From a bacterium (lineage in GTDB: Bacteria; UBP18; UBA7526), in assembly GCA_011049955.1 (NCBI GenBank), contig DRGV01000008.1, forward strand, positions 1 through 17,004: a stretch of 17,004 nucleotides of DNA. The letters run 5' to 3'. This document shows positions 1 to 10,114 of this stretch, in pieces (within the stretch, counting starts at the first letter, position 1; every line of letters starts with the position of its first letter). The notes under the pieces were generated by a model. The model was not told the DNA's origin. It ran no database searches and worked only from the letters and a program-made list of their open reading frames with translations. Both the position numbers and the translations under genes were made by a program.

Positions 1-13
1 GTATAAGAGACAG
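1..13. other. Sequencing-adapter remnant (Tn5/Nextera mosaic end)
   Basis: The first 13 bases, GTATAAGAGACAG, are identical to the last 13 bases of the 19-bp Tn5/Nextera mosaic end. Read in the rtcB frame they would give a C-terminus (AVSYT) unlike the family, and family similarity stops exactly at base 14. This is best explained as untrimmed adapter at a contig end rather than genomic sequence. Confidence 0.9.
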
Positions 14-1385
14 CATCCTTATAGGCCTCAGAGACCTCTTCCTGGAGGGTATGTCTTCCCCTTTCGTGAACAATGATTCCTCTATTTCTTAATTCCTCTT
101 TAATATTCCTTCCCCGGGTAAGTCTAATAGCAGCATGCCTTGACATCACCCTTCCTGCACCATGACAGGTAGAGCCCCAACTTTCCTCTTCTGCTTTTTT
201 CGTCCCCACCAAGATATAGGAATTTCTTCCCATATCACCTGGAATGAGGACCGGCTGTCCGATGGACTTATATTCTTTAGGAATCTGAGGATGATTCGGT
301 CCAAAGGCCCTGGTTGCTCCCTTCCTATGGATACATAATTTTACCTTCTTTCCTTCTACCTCATATTCCTCAAACTTTGCGATATTGTGGGCCACATCAT
401 AGATCAAGTCCATCCCTAAGTCCCTGGGACTTCTTCCCAGGACCTTCTCAAAGATCTCCCGCACCCAGTGCATGATGCACTGCCTATTCGCCCAGGCGTA
501 ATTGGCGGCACAGGCCATGGCGCCAAAGTAGTCTTTCCCTTCCTTAGAATTAACCGGGGCACAGGCCAGCTGCCTATCGGGAAGGTTCAGACCATACTTC
601 TCTATCGCCCTTCCCATGGAAACCAATTGGTCGGTGCAGACCTGATGGCCAAAACCACGTGAGCCACAGTGAATCATCATCGTGATAGAACCCTTCTCTA
701 TGCCAAAGAGTCTGGCTGCCTCATCATCAAATATCTCCTCCACTACCTGAATTTCTAAAAAATGATTCCCGCTTCCCAGGGTACCTAATTGTTTCCTTCC
801 CCTTTCTTTTGCCCGAAAAGAGACTTTATCCGGATCGGCGCCAGGCATGGCTCCCTCTTCTTCGGTATGTTCAATATCCTCTGAAACACCATAGCCTTTC
901 TTCACCGCCCACTGGGTACCCTTGGTAAGAACCTCCTCCCACTCGCTATCACTTACTCTAATTCTTCCCGTAGAGCCTACCCCACAGGGTATCTCTCTAA
1001 AGAGCGCCCATCCTAAATCCTCAATCTTTTCCTTAATATCCTCTTCTTTCAAATTAGTCCGTAAGACTCGCACGCCACAATTGATATCAAAACCAACCCC
1101 GCCTGGCGAAATTATACCCTTCTCTACATCAAAGGCCGCTACCCCGCCAATACAAAAACCGTAACCCCAGTGGATGTCGGGCATGGCCAGGGAACTTCCC
1201 ACGATCCCGGGAAGGAAGGCAACATTGGCCACCTGGTCTAGTGCCTGGTCCTGGCAGATGCTCTTTAGAAGTTTCTCATCCGTATAAATAATCCCTGAGG
1301 TGCGCATCCCCGATTTGTAGGACTTGGGGATCCTGTATCTATATTCATCGATTTTCTCTAAAGGTCCGGTCCACTCCTTCTTCAT
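14..1385 (-). CDS. rtcB: RNA-splicing ligase RtcB, C-terminus cut off by contig end
   Basis: RtcB joins RNA 2',3'-cyclic phosphate or 3'-phosphate ends to 5'-OH ends using GTP and Mn2+, in tRNA splicing or RNA repair. 457 codons plus one base are present from the ATG at 1385; the family is about 480 residues, so roughly 25 are missing. Visible signatures are GGVGFDINCGVR (D100, C103), GSGNHF (N207, H208), HCGSRG (H239), VAHN (H334) and CHGAGRVMSR, where H408 is the expected guanylated histidine. All metal and nucleotide ligands known from the archaeal enzyme appear kept. The start follows GAGAGG in the 14-nt gap behind the archease gene, so the two are co-transcribed, archease first. The frame stays open to base 14, where adapter sequence begins. 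Confidence 0.96.
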
Positions 1386-1399
1386 CTCTGTAAGCCTCT

Positions 1400-1813
1400 C
1401 TATATGTCGAAGATCACCCTTATCTTCCAGTTCTTGTTCTTCTCTATCGCTAATTGATGATAGGTGACCGCTTTGATCTCGGTATCTATGGTATGTCTCT
1501 TCAGATCTATCTTCTCTCCATAGACCTCTGCCTTTAATTCTTTATCGGTCAGAAGAGAGATACTAACCCTTTTTGGTAGGAAATCGTTTACCTCATACTT
1601 ATAGAGTAGTTCACTCAAGAAAGCAACGAGTAGTTCCTTCTCATCCCTTCCCTTTACTTTTAGAGAATAGGACTCCTTTTCCCCAACCTTCTCTGGATCG
1701 ATCATGATAGAAAGCATTCCAGAAGCAGTGTTTGCAAATGCTTCCTTTAGGGTCTCGCCTCTTGCCTCTATGCCCACATCTGCCGTATGCTCTAATATCT
1801 TGTATTTTCCCAT
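1400..1813 (-). CDS. Archease family protein (RtcB activator)
   Basis: Archease speeds RtcB guanylation and lets the ligase turn over many times. The 137-residue product has the family hallmarks: the N-terminal EHTADVGIEARG segment (residues 8-19) followed by an amphipathic helix, the central LLVAFLSELLYKYE helix, and the C-terminal block AVTYHQLAIEKNKNWKIRVIFDI, whose final Asp-Ile is typical. Length matches the family (about 135-145). It is the first gene of a leftward two-gene operon with rtcB, 14 nt apart, which supports the functional link. The ribosome binding site is weak (AAGAAG-like), and the start lies within the divergent promoter region of the CapA-type gene. The identification is firm; which RNA is ligated in this organism cannot be told. 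Confidence 0.93.
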   Translation of the reverse strand: MGKYKILEHTADVGIEARGETLKEAFANTASGMLSIMIDPEKVGEKESYSLKVKGRDEKELLVAFLSELLYKYEVNDFLPKRVSISLLTDKELKAEVYGEKIDLKRHTIDTEIKAVTYHQLAIEKNKNWKIRVIFDI

Positions 1814-1815
1814 GA

Positions 1816-1843
1816 TTGACTTCTTATCAATATTTGTGATAAT
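1816..1843 (+). promoter_or_regulatory. Sigma-70-type promoter of the CapA-family gene
   Basis: TTGACT (1816-1821), 16-bp spacer, GATAAT (1838-1843). The predicted start of transcription is near 1850, so an in-frame GTG at 1850 could hardly be served by a ribosome binding site. This favours the ATG at 1880, which has GGGGGGAGGAAGAG in front. Confidence 0.55.
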
Positions 1844-1879
1844 ATCGTTGTGTCTACTGTTTGGGGGGAGGAAGAGATA

Positions 1880-2908
1880 ATGCTTAATCGTGTTATCAAG
1901 ATAGCTGTTCTAATTACTTTAATCTTAAGTTTAAACGCCGCTGCTCAAGAAGAAGAAATAACTCTTGTGGCCGTAGGGGATATTATGCTTGCTCACCGCT
2001 TAAAACCATTCATCGAAGAGTATGGCCCCGCTTATCCTTATAAGTATACTGCCCATATATTTAAGAAGACCGATATCTCCTTTGCTAACTTAGAATCTCC
2101 CCTATCCACAGAAGGAGAGCCGATTCCAGATAAGGAATATACCTTTCGCGCCTATCCCAAGGTAGCAGAAGGATTAAAGGAAGTGGGATTCGATGTCCTA
2201 TCCTTGGCCAATAATCACATCCTGGACTATGGAGAAAAGGCTCTTTTCGAGACTATAGAAGTCCTGAATAGCAAAATGATCTTCCACATTGGAGCAGGAA
2301 GAAATATCCAAGAGGCAAGAGAACCGGTTATCTTAAAAGTAAAAGATAGGAGATTTGGTTTTCTTGCCTATTCCAATACCCTCCCTAAAGAATTCTGGGC
2401 AAAAAAAGATAAAGCAGGGACTGCCTATGGTAAATTCTCAAGAGTAAAAAAGGATGTCAAAGAGCTAAAAGAAAAAGTAGATTTTCTAATCGTCTCCTTC
2501 CACTGGGGGAATGAAGAGGAGATCGCTCCTCAAGAGTATCAGAGGAACTTAGCCCATCTTGCCATTGATCAGGGGGCAGATATTGTCTTAGGCCATCACC
2601 CCCATATCCTGAGTGGCATCGAGACTTACAGGAATGGAGTAATTATCTATTCCCTGGGGAATTTCGCTTTCGGCTCCTATAGTGAGAAGGCAAAGGAATC
2701 AGCCATTTTCAGGTTCTATTTTGCAAAAGATGAGTTAAAGAGATTAGAGATAATCCCCATTTCAGTCTACAACAAAAAAGTAAAGTTCCAGCCCCAGCTC
2801 CTTAAGGGTAAAGAAGCAGAAAGGGTCTTAGAAAGAATCCGGAAATTATCAAAAGAATTTAATACTAGGATTAAGTTGAGGAATTCTATCGGAATAATTA
2901 CTTTTTAG
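1880..2908 (+). CDS. CapA-family (PGA_cap) metallophosphatase-fold protein, exported
   Basis: This 342-residue protein belongs to the CapA/PgsA family linked to poly-gamma-glutamate capsule synthesis, a calcineurin-like metallophosphoesterase fold; many members have unknown substrates. The family motifs run in order: VGDIML (32-37), NLESPLS (70-76), SLANNHILDYG (108-118), FHWGNE (207-212), GHHPHI (238-243) and YSLGNFAFGS (257-266). An N-terminal hydrophobic stretch (residues 6-19) followed by NAAA-Q looks like a signal peptide with cleavage near residue 22. The ATG at 1880 is chosen over an in-frame GTG at 1850 because of the strong ribosome binding site and the promoter position. No capB/capC-type neighbours are present, so a capsule role is not supported by context. 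It ends 3 bp from the gyrA stop on the other strand. Confidence 0.9.
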   Translation: MLNRVIKIAVLITLILSLNAAAQEEEITLVAVGDIMLAHRLKPFIEEYGPAYPYKYTAHIFKKTDISFANLESPLSTEGEPIPDKEYTFRAYPKVAEGLKEVGFDVLSLANNHILDYGEKALFETIEVLNSKMIFHIGAGRNIQEAREPVILKVKDRRFGFLAYSNTLPKEFWAKKDKAGTAYGKFSRVKKDVKELKEKVDFLIVSFHWGNEEEIAPQEYQRNLAHLAIDQGADIVLGHHPHILSGIETYRNGVIIYSLGNFAFGSYSEKAKESAIFRFYFAKDELKRLEIIPISVYNKKVKFQPQLLKGKEAERVLERIRKLSKEFNTRIKLRNSIGIITF

Positions 2909-2911
2909 TTT

Positions 2912-2931
2912 TTACTTGTTACTTGTTACTT
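2912..2931 (-). repeat. Heptanucleotide repeat at the gyrA stop codon
   Basis: On the gyrA strand AAGTAAC occurs twice in tandem followed by AAGTAA; it encodes the last residues (VTSNK) and the stop of gyrA. A slip of one 7-bp unit would shift the final reading frame. Confidence 0.6.
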
Positions 2932-5707
2932 TTAACTTTATCTTGGGGGGTCTCCCCCTCTTTCTTTTCTCGCCTTCTTTAATCTTTTCTCTGCGCCCTC
3001 TGCGAATCTTTTGTCTGGCCCGTTCCTCGACTTGTCGGGGTTTACGGGCCGCCTTTGCGCCTGCCTGCCGAAACCTTGGCGTAGGCAGGGTTGCAATTTT
3101 CCCACTTTTCGAAGCGGAGCGGAGACCCCGACCCTTTTCTCCTCGGAACGGAGTGGAGATCCCGATCCGGCCTCTTCTCGCTTGTCGGGGCCGCTTGTCG
3201 GGGCTACTTTCCCTTTTTACTTCTACTTTCTTCTCACTTTCCCGCTTTCCCACTTTCTCGCTTTCTTTCTTTTCCCCTTCCTGGTTGTTCGTAACCCGGG
3301 CAATGGCCACTACCTTATCCTCTGGCTTGAGTCTAATGAGACGAACCCCTTGAGTATTTCTACCCATAGACCGGATATCCTTGATCGGAGATTGGATAAT
3401 CATCCCTCTTGCAGTAATAATCATCAACCCATCAGAGGTATCGACCATCTTAATCCCCACTACCGGGCCATTCCTCTCGGTGGTCTGAATATTTATTACT
3501 CCTTTACCGCCTCGCGACTGAACACGATAATTGGTATACTTGGTCCTTTTTCCATATCCATTCTCGGTAATCGCTAATAACGTGGCTTCATCCCTCATGA
3601 TTTCCATGCCGATTAACCAATCATCCTTACTTAGTCTAATCCCCCTTACTCCCCTTGCCCCTCTTCCCATGCCCCGCACCTGGGTTTCTTGGAATCTTAT
3701 GGCCAATCCCGCCTTGCTTCCTAAAACAACTTCCTGGGAGCCATTGGTCATCTTCACCTTTATCAACTCATCCCCCTTATCCAGACGGAGAGCGATGATC
3801 CCTCCTGCCCGGGGACGGGAATAAGCAGCCAGATTGGTCTTCTTAATCACTCCTCTCTTGGTGGCCATAATGAGAAAGTGTTTATCGTCGAACTCCTTCA
3901 CTGGTATGAAGGTGGTGACAAATTCATCCTGATCCAGCCTCAATAAGTTAACCATGGCCTTTCCCTTGGCGACCCTTCCTGCCTGGGGAATCTTATAGAC
4001 CTTGAGCCAGTGGATCCTTCCCTTATTGGTGAAGCATAAGATATACTGGTGGGTAGAGGCGATCAAGAGGTGCTCTACGAAGTCTTCTTCCTTGGTCCCC
4101 ATTCCCGTCACTCCTCTTCCACCCCTTCTCTGAATACGATAGGTGGAGACCGGGATCCTCTTTATATAACCAGTATGAGAAACAGTGATGGCCACATCCT
4201 CCTCAGCGATTAAGTCCTCTACCCGGAATTCCTCCACTGCGGCCTTAGTTATCTGGGTCCTTCTTTTGTCCCCATACTTCTTCTTAATGGCTAATAGCTC
4301 CTCAGAGACAATATCCAAGACCTTCTGGGGATCTTTTAAGATTGTTTTATACTCCTTTATCCTCTTTTCTAATTCCTTATATTCCAGGTCTATCTTTTCC
4401 CTCTCCAGTCCGGTCAGGCGTTGCAGCTTCATATCCAGGATGGCCTGGGCCTGTTCCTCAGAGAGTTCAAAGGCTTTGATCAATTTCTCTCTTGCCTCTT
4501 CCACAGACTTGGAGGCCCTGATGATTTTTATCGTCTTATCCAAGTTAGCGATGGCAATACGCAGGCCCTCCAGGATGTGGGCCCGGAGAGTGGCCTTTCT
4601 TAATTCATACTCTATCCTCCTTACCGTTACCCTTCTTCTATGCTCAATGTAGTAGACGATTACTTGCTTAAGGTTCAAGACCCGCGGGCGGTTATTCACC
4701 AGGGCAAGCATGATTACCCCGAAGGTAGTCTGCAATTGAGTATGCTTGAATAGTTGATTCAGGATAACCTGAGCGATCTCACCCCTCTTTAATTCAATGA
4801 CAACCCTCATCCCTCTCCTATCCGATTCATCCCTCAGATCCGCTATTCCCTCAATCTTCTTGGCCCTAACTAAATTAGCGATGGATTCCACCAACCTTGC
4901 CTTATTCACCTGGAAGGGTATCTCTTTTACTATGAGATACTCCCTTCCTCCCTTATGCTTCTCAATATCCACCCTGGCCCTCACAGTAATATGTCCTCTT
5001 CCTGTGGTATAGGCCTCTTTAATCCCGCTCCTTCCACAAATGAGAGCCCCGGTAGGAAAGTCTGGTCCTTTAATGATGGAGATTAACTTCTCTATCTCAA
5101 TCTCTGGCTCATCTATGACTGCGATTATGCCATCCACCACCTCTTCTAAATTATGGGGAGGGATATTGGTGGCCATGCCCACCGCAATTCCCGAAGAGCC
5201 GTTTACCAGAAGGTTGGGAATGGCAGAGGGTAGAATGTAGGGTTCCTGCAGAGAACCATCGAAGTTGGAACCAAAGTTTACCGTCTCCTTCTCAATATCC
5301 TTGAGTAGTTCCTCAGCCAGGAGTCCTAATCTAACCTCAGTATATCTCATGGCCGCTGGCGCATCACCATCTAAAGAGCCAAAGTTGCCCTGACCATCGA
5401 TTAAGGGGTGTCTCAGAGAGAAGTCCTGGACCATCCGGGCCAGGGTATCGTAGAGCGCGGCATCCCCATGAGGATGGAACTTCCCCAATGTCTCACCCAC
5501 GATGCGGGCCGATTTCCGATAGGGCTTACTATGGGTTGATCCCATCTGATGCATGGCATAGAGTATTCTTCTATGCACAGGTTTTAAACCATCTCGAACA
5601 TCCGGTAAGGCCCGGCCGATGATGACACTCATGGCATAATCGATGTAGGAATCCTTCATCTCATCTTCGATATAGATGGGAATAATCTTCTCTTTAATCT
5701 CTACCAT
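2912..5707 (-). CDS. gyrA: DNA gyrase subunit A with long basic C-terminal tail
   Basis: The breakage-reunion subunit of gyrase, which introduces negative supercoils together with GyrB. The catalytic tyrosine is Y122 in AAMRYTEVRL, at the same number as in E. coli. The quinolone-resistance region reads HPHGDAALYDT: position 83 is Ala instead of Ser, and Asp87 is kept. The GyrA box QRRGGRG (526-532) marks it as GyrA rather than ParC and starts the beta-pinwheel domain, which runs to about residue 805. Residues about 808-931 form a Lys/Arg/Glu-rich, probably disordered tail absent from usual 800-880 residue homologues, ending in an AT-hook-like KRKRGRPPK (914-922). The tail is largely made of short DNA repeats. 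The start at 5707 has AGGAGG about 16 nt and GGAG just upstream. It is the last gene of the leftward replication run, 43 nt behind the HEAT-repeat gene. Confidence 0.97.
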   Translation of the reverse strand: MVEIKEKIIPIYIEDEMKDSYIDYAMSVIIGRALPDVRDGLKPVHRRILYAMHQMGSTHSKPYRKSARIVGETLGKFHPHGDAALYDTLARMVQDFSLRHPLIDGQGNFGSLDGDAPAAMRYTEVRLGLLAEELLKDIEKETVNFGSNFDGSLQEPYILPSAIPNLLVNGSSGIAVGMATNIPPHNLEEVVDGIIAVIDEPEIEIEKLISIIKGPDFPTGALICGRSGIKEAYTTGRGHITVRARVDIEKHKGGREYLIVKEIPFQVNKARLVESIANLVRAKKIEGIADLRDESDRRGMRVVIELKRGEIAQVILNQLFKHTQLQTTFGVIMLALVNNRPRVLNLKQVIVYYIEHRRRVTVRRIEYELRKATLRAHILEGLRIAIANLDKTIKIIRASKSVEEAREKLIKAFELSEEQAQAILDMKLQRLTGLEREKIDLEYKELEKRIKEYKTILKDPQKVLDIVSEELLAIKKKYGDKRRTQITKAAVEEFRVEDLIAEEDVAITVSHTGYIKRIPVSTYRIQRRGGRGVTGMGTKEEDFVEHLLIASTHQYILCFTNKGRIHWLKVYKIPQAGRVAKGKAMVNLLRLDQDEFVTTFIPVKEFDDKHFLIMATKRGVIKKTNLAAYSRPRAGGIIALRLDKGDELIKVKMTNGSQEVVLGSKAGLAIRFQETQVRGMGRGARGVRGIRLSKDDWLIGMEIMRDEATLLAITENGYGKRTKYTNYRVQSRGGKGVINIQTTERNGPVVGIKMVDTSDGLMIITARGMIIQSPIKDIRSMGRNTQGVRLIRLKPEDKVVAIARVTNNQEGEKKESEKVGKRESEKKVEVKRESSPDKRPRQARRGRIGISTPFRGEKGRGLRSASKSGKIATLPTPRFRQAGAKAARKPRQVEERARQKIRRGRREKIKEGEKRKRGRPPKIKLKVTSNK
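3031..3040 (-). repeat. CCCCGACAAG repeat, copy 1, in the gyrA tail
   Basis: On the gyrA strand CCCCGACAAGTCGAGG, which is partly self-complementary. It encodes part of the RKPRQVEE segment of the tail. The same 10-mer recurs twice at 3181-3203. Confidence 0.6.
3060..3089 (-). repeat. Palindromic hairpin element in the gyrA tail
   Basis: CCTGCCT (3060-3066) pairs with AGGCAGG (3083-3089), and inner GCC (3067-3069) pairs with GGC (3078-3080). It is an imperfect GC-rich palindrome translated in frame as part of PRFRQAGAKA. Confidence 0.6.
3109..3165 (-). repeat. Pair of 23-bp repeats in the gyrA tail
   Basis: Two direct copies (3109-3131 and 3143-3165) match at 19 of 23 positions; all four differences are transitions. 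Each is a partial palindrome of the form TCGGGNTCTCC...CCGA. They encode ISTPFRG and LRSASKS. The 34-bp offset puts the two copies in different reading frames. Confidence 0.7.
3181..3203 (-). repeat. CCCCGACAAG repeats, copies 2 and 3, in the gyrA tail
   Basis: CTTGTCGGGG on the plus strand at 3181-3190 and 3194-3203, a 13-bp tandem; the same 10-mer is at 3031-3040. They encode SPDKRPRQA of the GyrA tail. Confidence 0.65.
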
Positions 5708-5750
5708 CTCCTAATCCTTTCCTCCTGGGCAAAAATAATAATCTTCCCTT

Positions 5751-6374
5751 CTATTTTGGAAGTTCTTTCTCTATTTCTTTAATCTCTTTCATCATTTCTT
5801 CAGCTTCTTTCAGAGGAGACCCTTTTTCGTAACTGTAATCCTTACCTGTAATCTTTTTCAAGGATTGTGCGGCCTGACTGCGCGTGTAAGAATACTTATC
5901 TTTTAAGGCCTTTTCTAAAGCGGGAATAGCTCTTTTGCCACCAATCTCTCCCAAGGCTTTTGCTGCCCCAGCCCGCATATAACTCGGACTATCGCTTTCC
6001 AGGACATTAATTAATGCCGGGGTTGCCCTTTTATCACCAATCCTGCCCAAAGCTTTTACTATCTCGGTTCGTAAGTGATCGTTCTTACTATATTTCAAAT
6101 GCTCAATTAAAGGCTCCACCGCCCTCGAATCACCGATCATTCCTAATGCCACAACAGCATCCGGTTTTTCAAAATTTTCATCACCATACTTCAGTACCTT
6201 CACTATTCTATCAATGACCACGCTCAATTCATCCTTAGCTTCGCTTCTCACCGTTTCCCCTACAAAAACCATTGCCACCATACTAACCACTAATAAAATA
6301 ACGGCGCGCTTCGCTTTCCGCCGTCTTTTACTTTTGAAGTTCCGATACCTTAAAATAGTGAGACATCGTTTCAT
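5751..6374 (-). CDS. Membrane-anchored or exported HEAT-repeat protein
   Basis: This 207-residue protein starts with a strongly basic stretch (SKRRRKAKR, residues 15-23) and a hydrophobic segment (24-38), which suggests an anchor or a long signal peptide. Three PBS-lyase-type HEAT repeats follow (about 72-94, 104-126 and 135-157, each with the pattern AV-ALG-IGD-RA-PALI) and a partial fourth (166-176), then a Lys/Glu-rich helix at the C-terminus. HEAT repeats normally serve as protein-binding scaffolds; no catalytic motif is visible. The strong ribosome binding site AAAGGAGG lies 16 nt and AGGAG 5 nt before the start. It sits between the GAF gene and gyrA on the same strand, but nothing in its sequence ties it to topology. 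Function unknown. Confidence 0.85.
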   Translation of the reverse strand: MKRCLTILRYRNFKSKRRRKAKRAVILLVVSMVAMVFVGETVRSEAKDELSVVIDRIVKVLKYGDENFEKPDAVVALGMIGDSRAVEPLIEHLKYSKNDHLRTEIVKALGRIGDKRATPALINVLESDSPSYMRAGAAKALGEIGGKRAIPALEKALKDKYSYTRSQAAQSLKKITGKDYSYEKGSPLKEAEEMMKEIKEIEKELPK

Positions 6375-6438
6375 TCTCCTAATTCCTCCTTTCCTTCATT
6401 TAGACCATACGACCATAAGACAATGAGATTGTTCGACT

Positions 6439-6906
6439 TTATAAATTCTCAGCCAATTTGTTGGCAAAAATGCCAGCAATATTGAGATCATCATTGTTTA
6501 AAGCCTCACTTGATTTTGTTCTTTTCACATTGAGAACCCCAATTACCTCATTCTCCTTAATTGCTGGGACACTCATTCCAGAATAAATCTCTTCATATTT
6601 TTTTAAACGGGCAAATCTGGGATTTTTGGCAATATCTCCGACTACTAAAATCGCCTCCTTGTTTTCAGCTGCTTTTCCACAAACCCTTTCGCCTATCTTT
6701 ACTGAAATTCCTAATTTTTTTTGAGCGGTTTCTAAATCTCTGTCGCAACTTATAGTAATCGCTAATTCCTTTTTTTCCTTATCCAAATTCATAAAAGTTG
6801 CTCCATCAGCTTTGACTACACGGCATAAAGTTTCTATTAAAACTTTTGCCATTTTTTGAGAATCCTCGGGAATTGAATTTGAATCAAAAACAATTTTTAT
6901 TTCCAT
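6439..6906 (-). CDS. Stand-alone GAF-domain protein
   Basis: The 155-residue product is essentially one GAF domain, a small-molecule or redox sensing fold. Typical features are the starting helix (ETLCRVVKADGATFMNLD, about 26-43), the central CGKAAENKEAILVVGDIAKNPRF segment (about 75-97), and YSGMSVPAIKENEVIGVLNVKRT followed by the closing helix DDLNIAGIFANKLAENL. No output domain (kinase, cyclase, HTH) is attached, so it may act by partner binding or as a free enzyme-like GAF. Cysteines at about 28, 54 and 75 are present, but a methionine-sulfoxide reductase role is not established. It lies 99 nt behind gyrB and 64 nt before the HEAT gene, in the same direction. The ribosome binding site is a modest GGGGTAAG. 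Confidence 0.85.
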   Translation of the reverse strand: MEIKIVFDSNSIPEDSQKMAKVLIETLCRVVKADGATFMNLDKEKKELAITISCDRDLETAQKKLGISVKIGERVCGKAAENKEAILVVGDIAKNPRFARLKKYEEIYSGMSVPAIKENEVIGVLNVKRTKSSEALNNDDLNIAGIFANKLAENL

Positions 6907-6961
6907 TTTTCTTACCCCTGTTTTCTATCACGATCTGACATTTAATATTTTAATATCCGAT

Positions 6962-7001
6962 ATCTGTGCTAATCCGTATCTTTTAATCTGTGCTCATCCG
7001 T
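6962..7001. repeat. Two-copy 16-bp word repeat downstream of gyrB
   Basis: ATCTGTGCTAATCCGT (6962-6977) and ATCTGTGCTCATCCGT (6986-7001) match at 15 of 16 positions with a 24-bp period. They lie immediately 3' of the gyrB stop. Confidence 0.7.
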
Positions 7002-7005
7002 GTTC

Positions 7006-9462
<2,457 letters not shown>

Positions 9463-9513
9463 CTACCTTTCTTCCTGGGCCTCTTTCGTCAGGGGTTAGC
9501 GCAGACATCTTTA

Positions 9514-9615
9514 AAATCACAAGCACCAAATCACAAATCACAAACAATGGTTTTGGACATTGGAATTTTGAATTTGGAGTTTGTTTGGGATTTGGAATTT
9601 GTTATTTGGAATTTG
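9514..9615. repeat. AATTTG/CACAAA word-repeat tract between dciA and gyrB
   Basis: A semi-periodic tract. Its left part repeats AAATCACAA-type words; its right part repeats TTGGAATTTG-type words. It overlaps the dciA stop and supplies the last codons of that gene (NSK). No gene or regulatory site is visible in the rest of the 145-nt gap apart from the gyrB ribosome binding site. Confidence 0.65.
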
Positions 9616-10096
9616 CTATTCCCTTCTCGTCTCTAATAGTTTCGTATTTTGCTTCTTTTGTAAGAAAGTTTTTTAATATCTCCCTTATCTCAGGATCCTC
9701 TATTTTTTCTAAACTCTCTTCTATTTTTTCTCTCTTCTCTTTATCTAATTTTACGCTTTCGAAATCTATTGTCTTTTCTTTCTTCTCTTCTGGAAAAGAT
9801 TTTTTTATCTCCCCTATCTTAAAATAGATATCTTTAATCACCTTTTTCCCAATGGTGCTATTCAGTCTTTCCATTATCCCACTCTTCAAGAAGGTGAGTT
9901 CCTGAGTCCAAGAAGAGCTCTCCACCAGAACGGTCATCCTACCATCATAGACCTTGACGGGCTTGGTATGTGAGGCAATACTCTCCCCTACTGCATCATT
10001 CCAGAAGGATAGAATGGCACACTCCTTGATTCTCTTCTCCAGCCCTAACCTACGCAGGATAGTATTCAGGATTCTCTTAATTCTCCGGGGTCTCAT
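9602..10096 (-). CDS. dciA: DciA-type (DUF721) replicative helicase loader
   Basis: DciA proteins load or assist the replicative helicase DnaB in bacteria that lack DnaC/DnaI. The 164-residue product begins with a basic helix (MRPRRIKRILNTILRRLG), followed by the DUF721 core: LSFWNDAVGESIASHTKPVKVYDGRMTVLVESSSWTQELTFLKSGIMERLN, with the typical W-x-x-A-VG, hydrophobic strand and WxQEL pattern. The C-terminal half (from about 105) is Lys/Glu-rich and probably helical or disordered. The gene sits between dnaN and gyrB, the slot where recF-dciA usually lie. recF itself is missing. The last three residues come from an intergenic word repeat. Identification is strong; the helicase-loading role is inferred from the family. 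Confidence 0.88.
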   Translation of the reverse strand: MRPRRIKRILNTILRRLGLEKRIKECAILSFWNDAVGESIASHTKPVKVYDGRMTVLVESSSWTQELTFLKSGIMERLNSTIGKKVIKDIYFKIGEIKKSFPEEKKEKTIDFESVKLDKEKREKIEESLEKIEDPEIREILKNFLTKEAKYETIRDEKGIANSK

Positions 10097-10114
10097 CTAA
10101 TCCTCGCTATCGCT

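Noticed and set aside
1850..1879. Upstream GTG start for the CapA-type protein
   Set aside because: The GTG coincides with the predicted transcription start and has no ribosome binding site; the ATG at 1880 follows a strong one and begins the signal peptide.
2916..3577. Plus-strand open frames across the gyrA tail
   Set aside because: They are antisense to gyrA in repeat-rich GC-biased sequence, lack ribosome binding sites and resemble no protein family.
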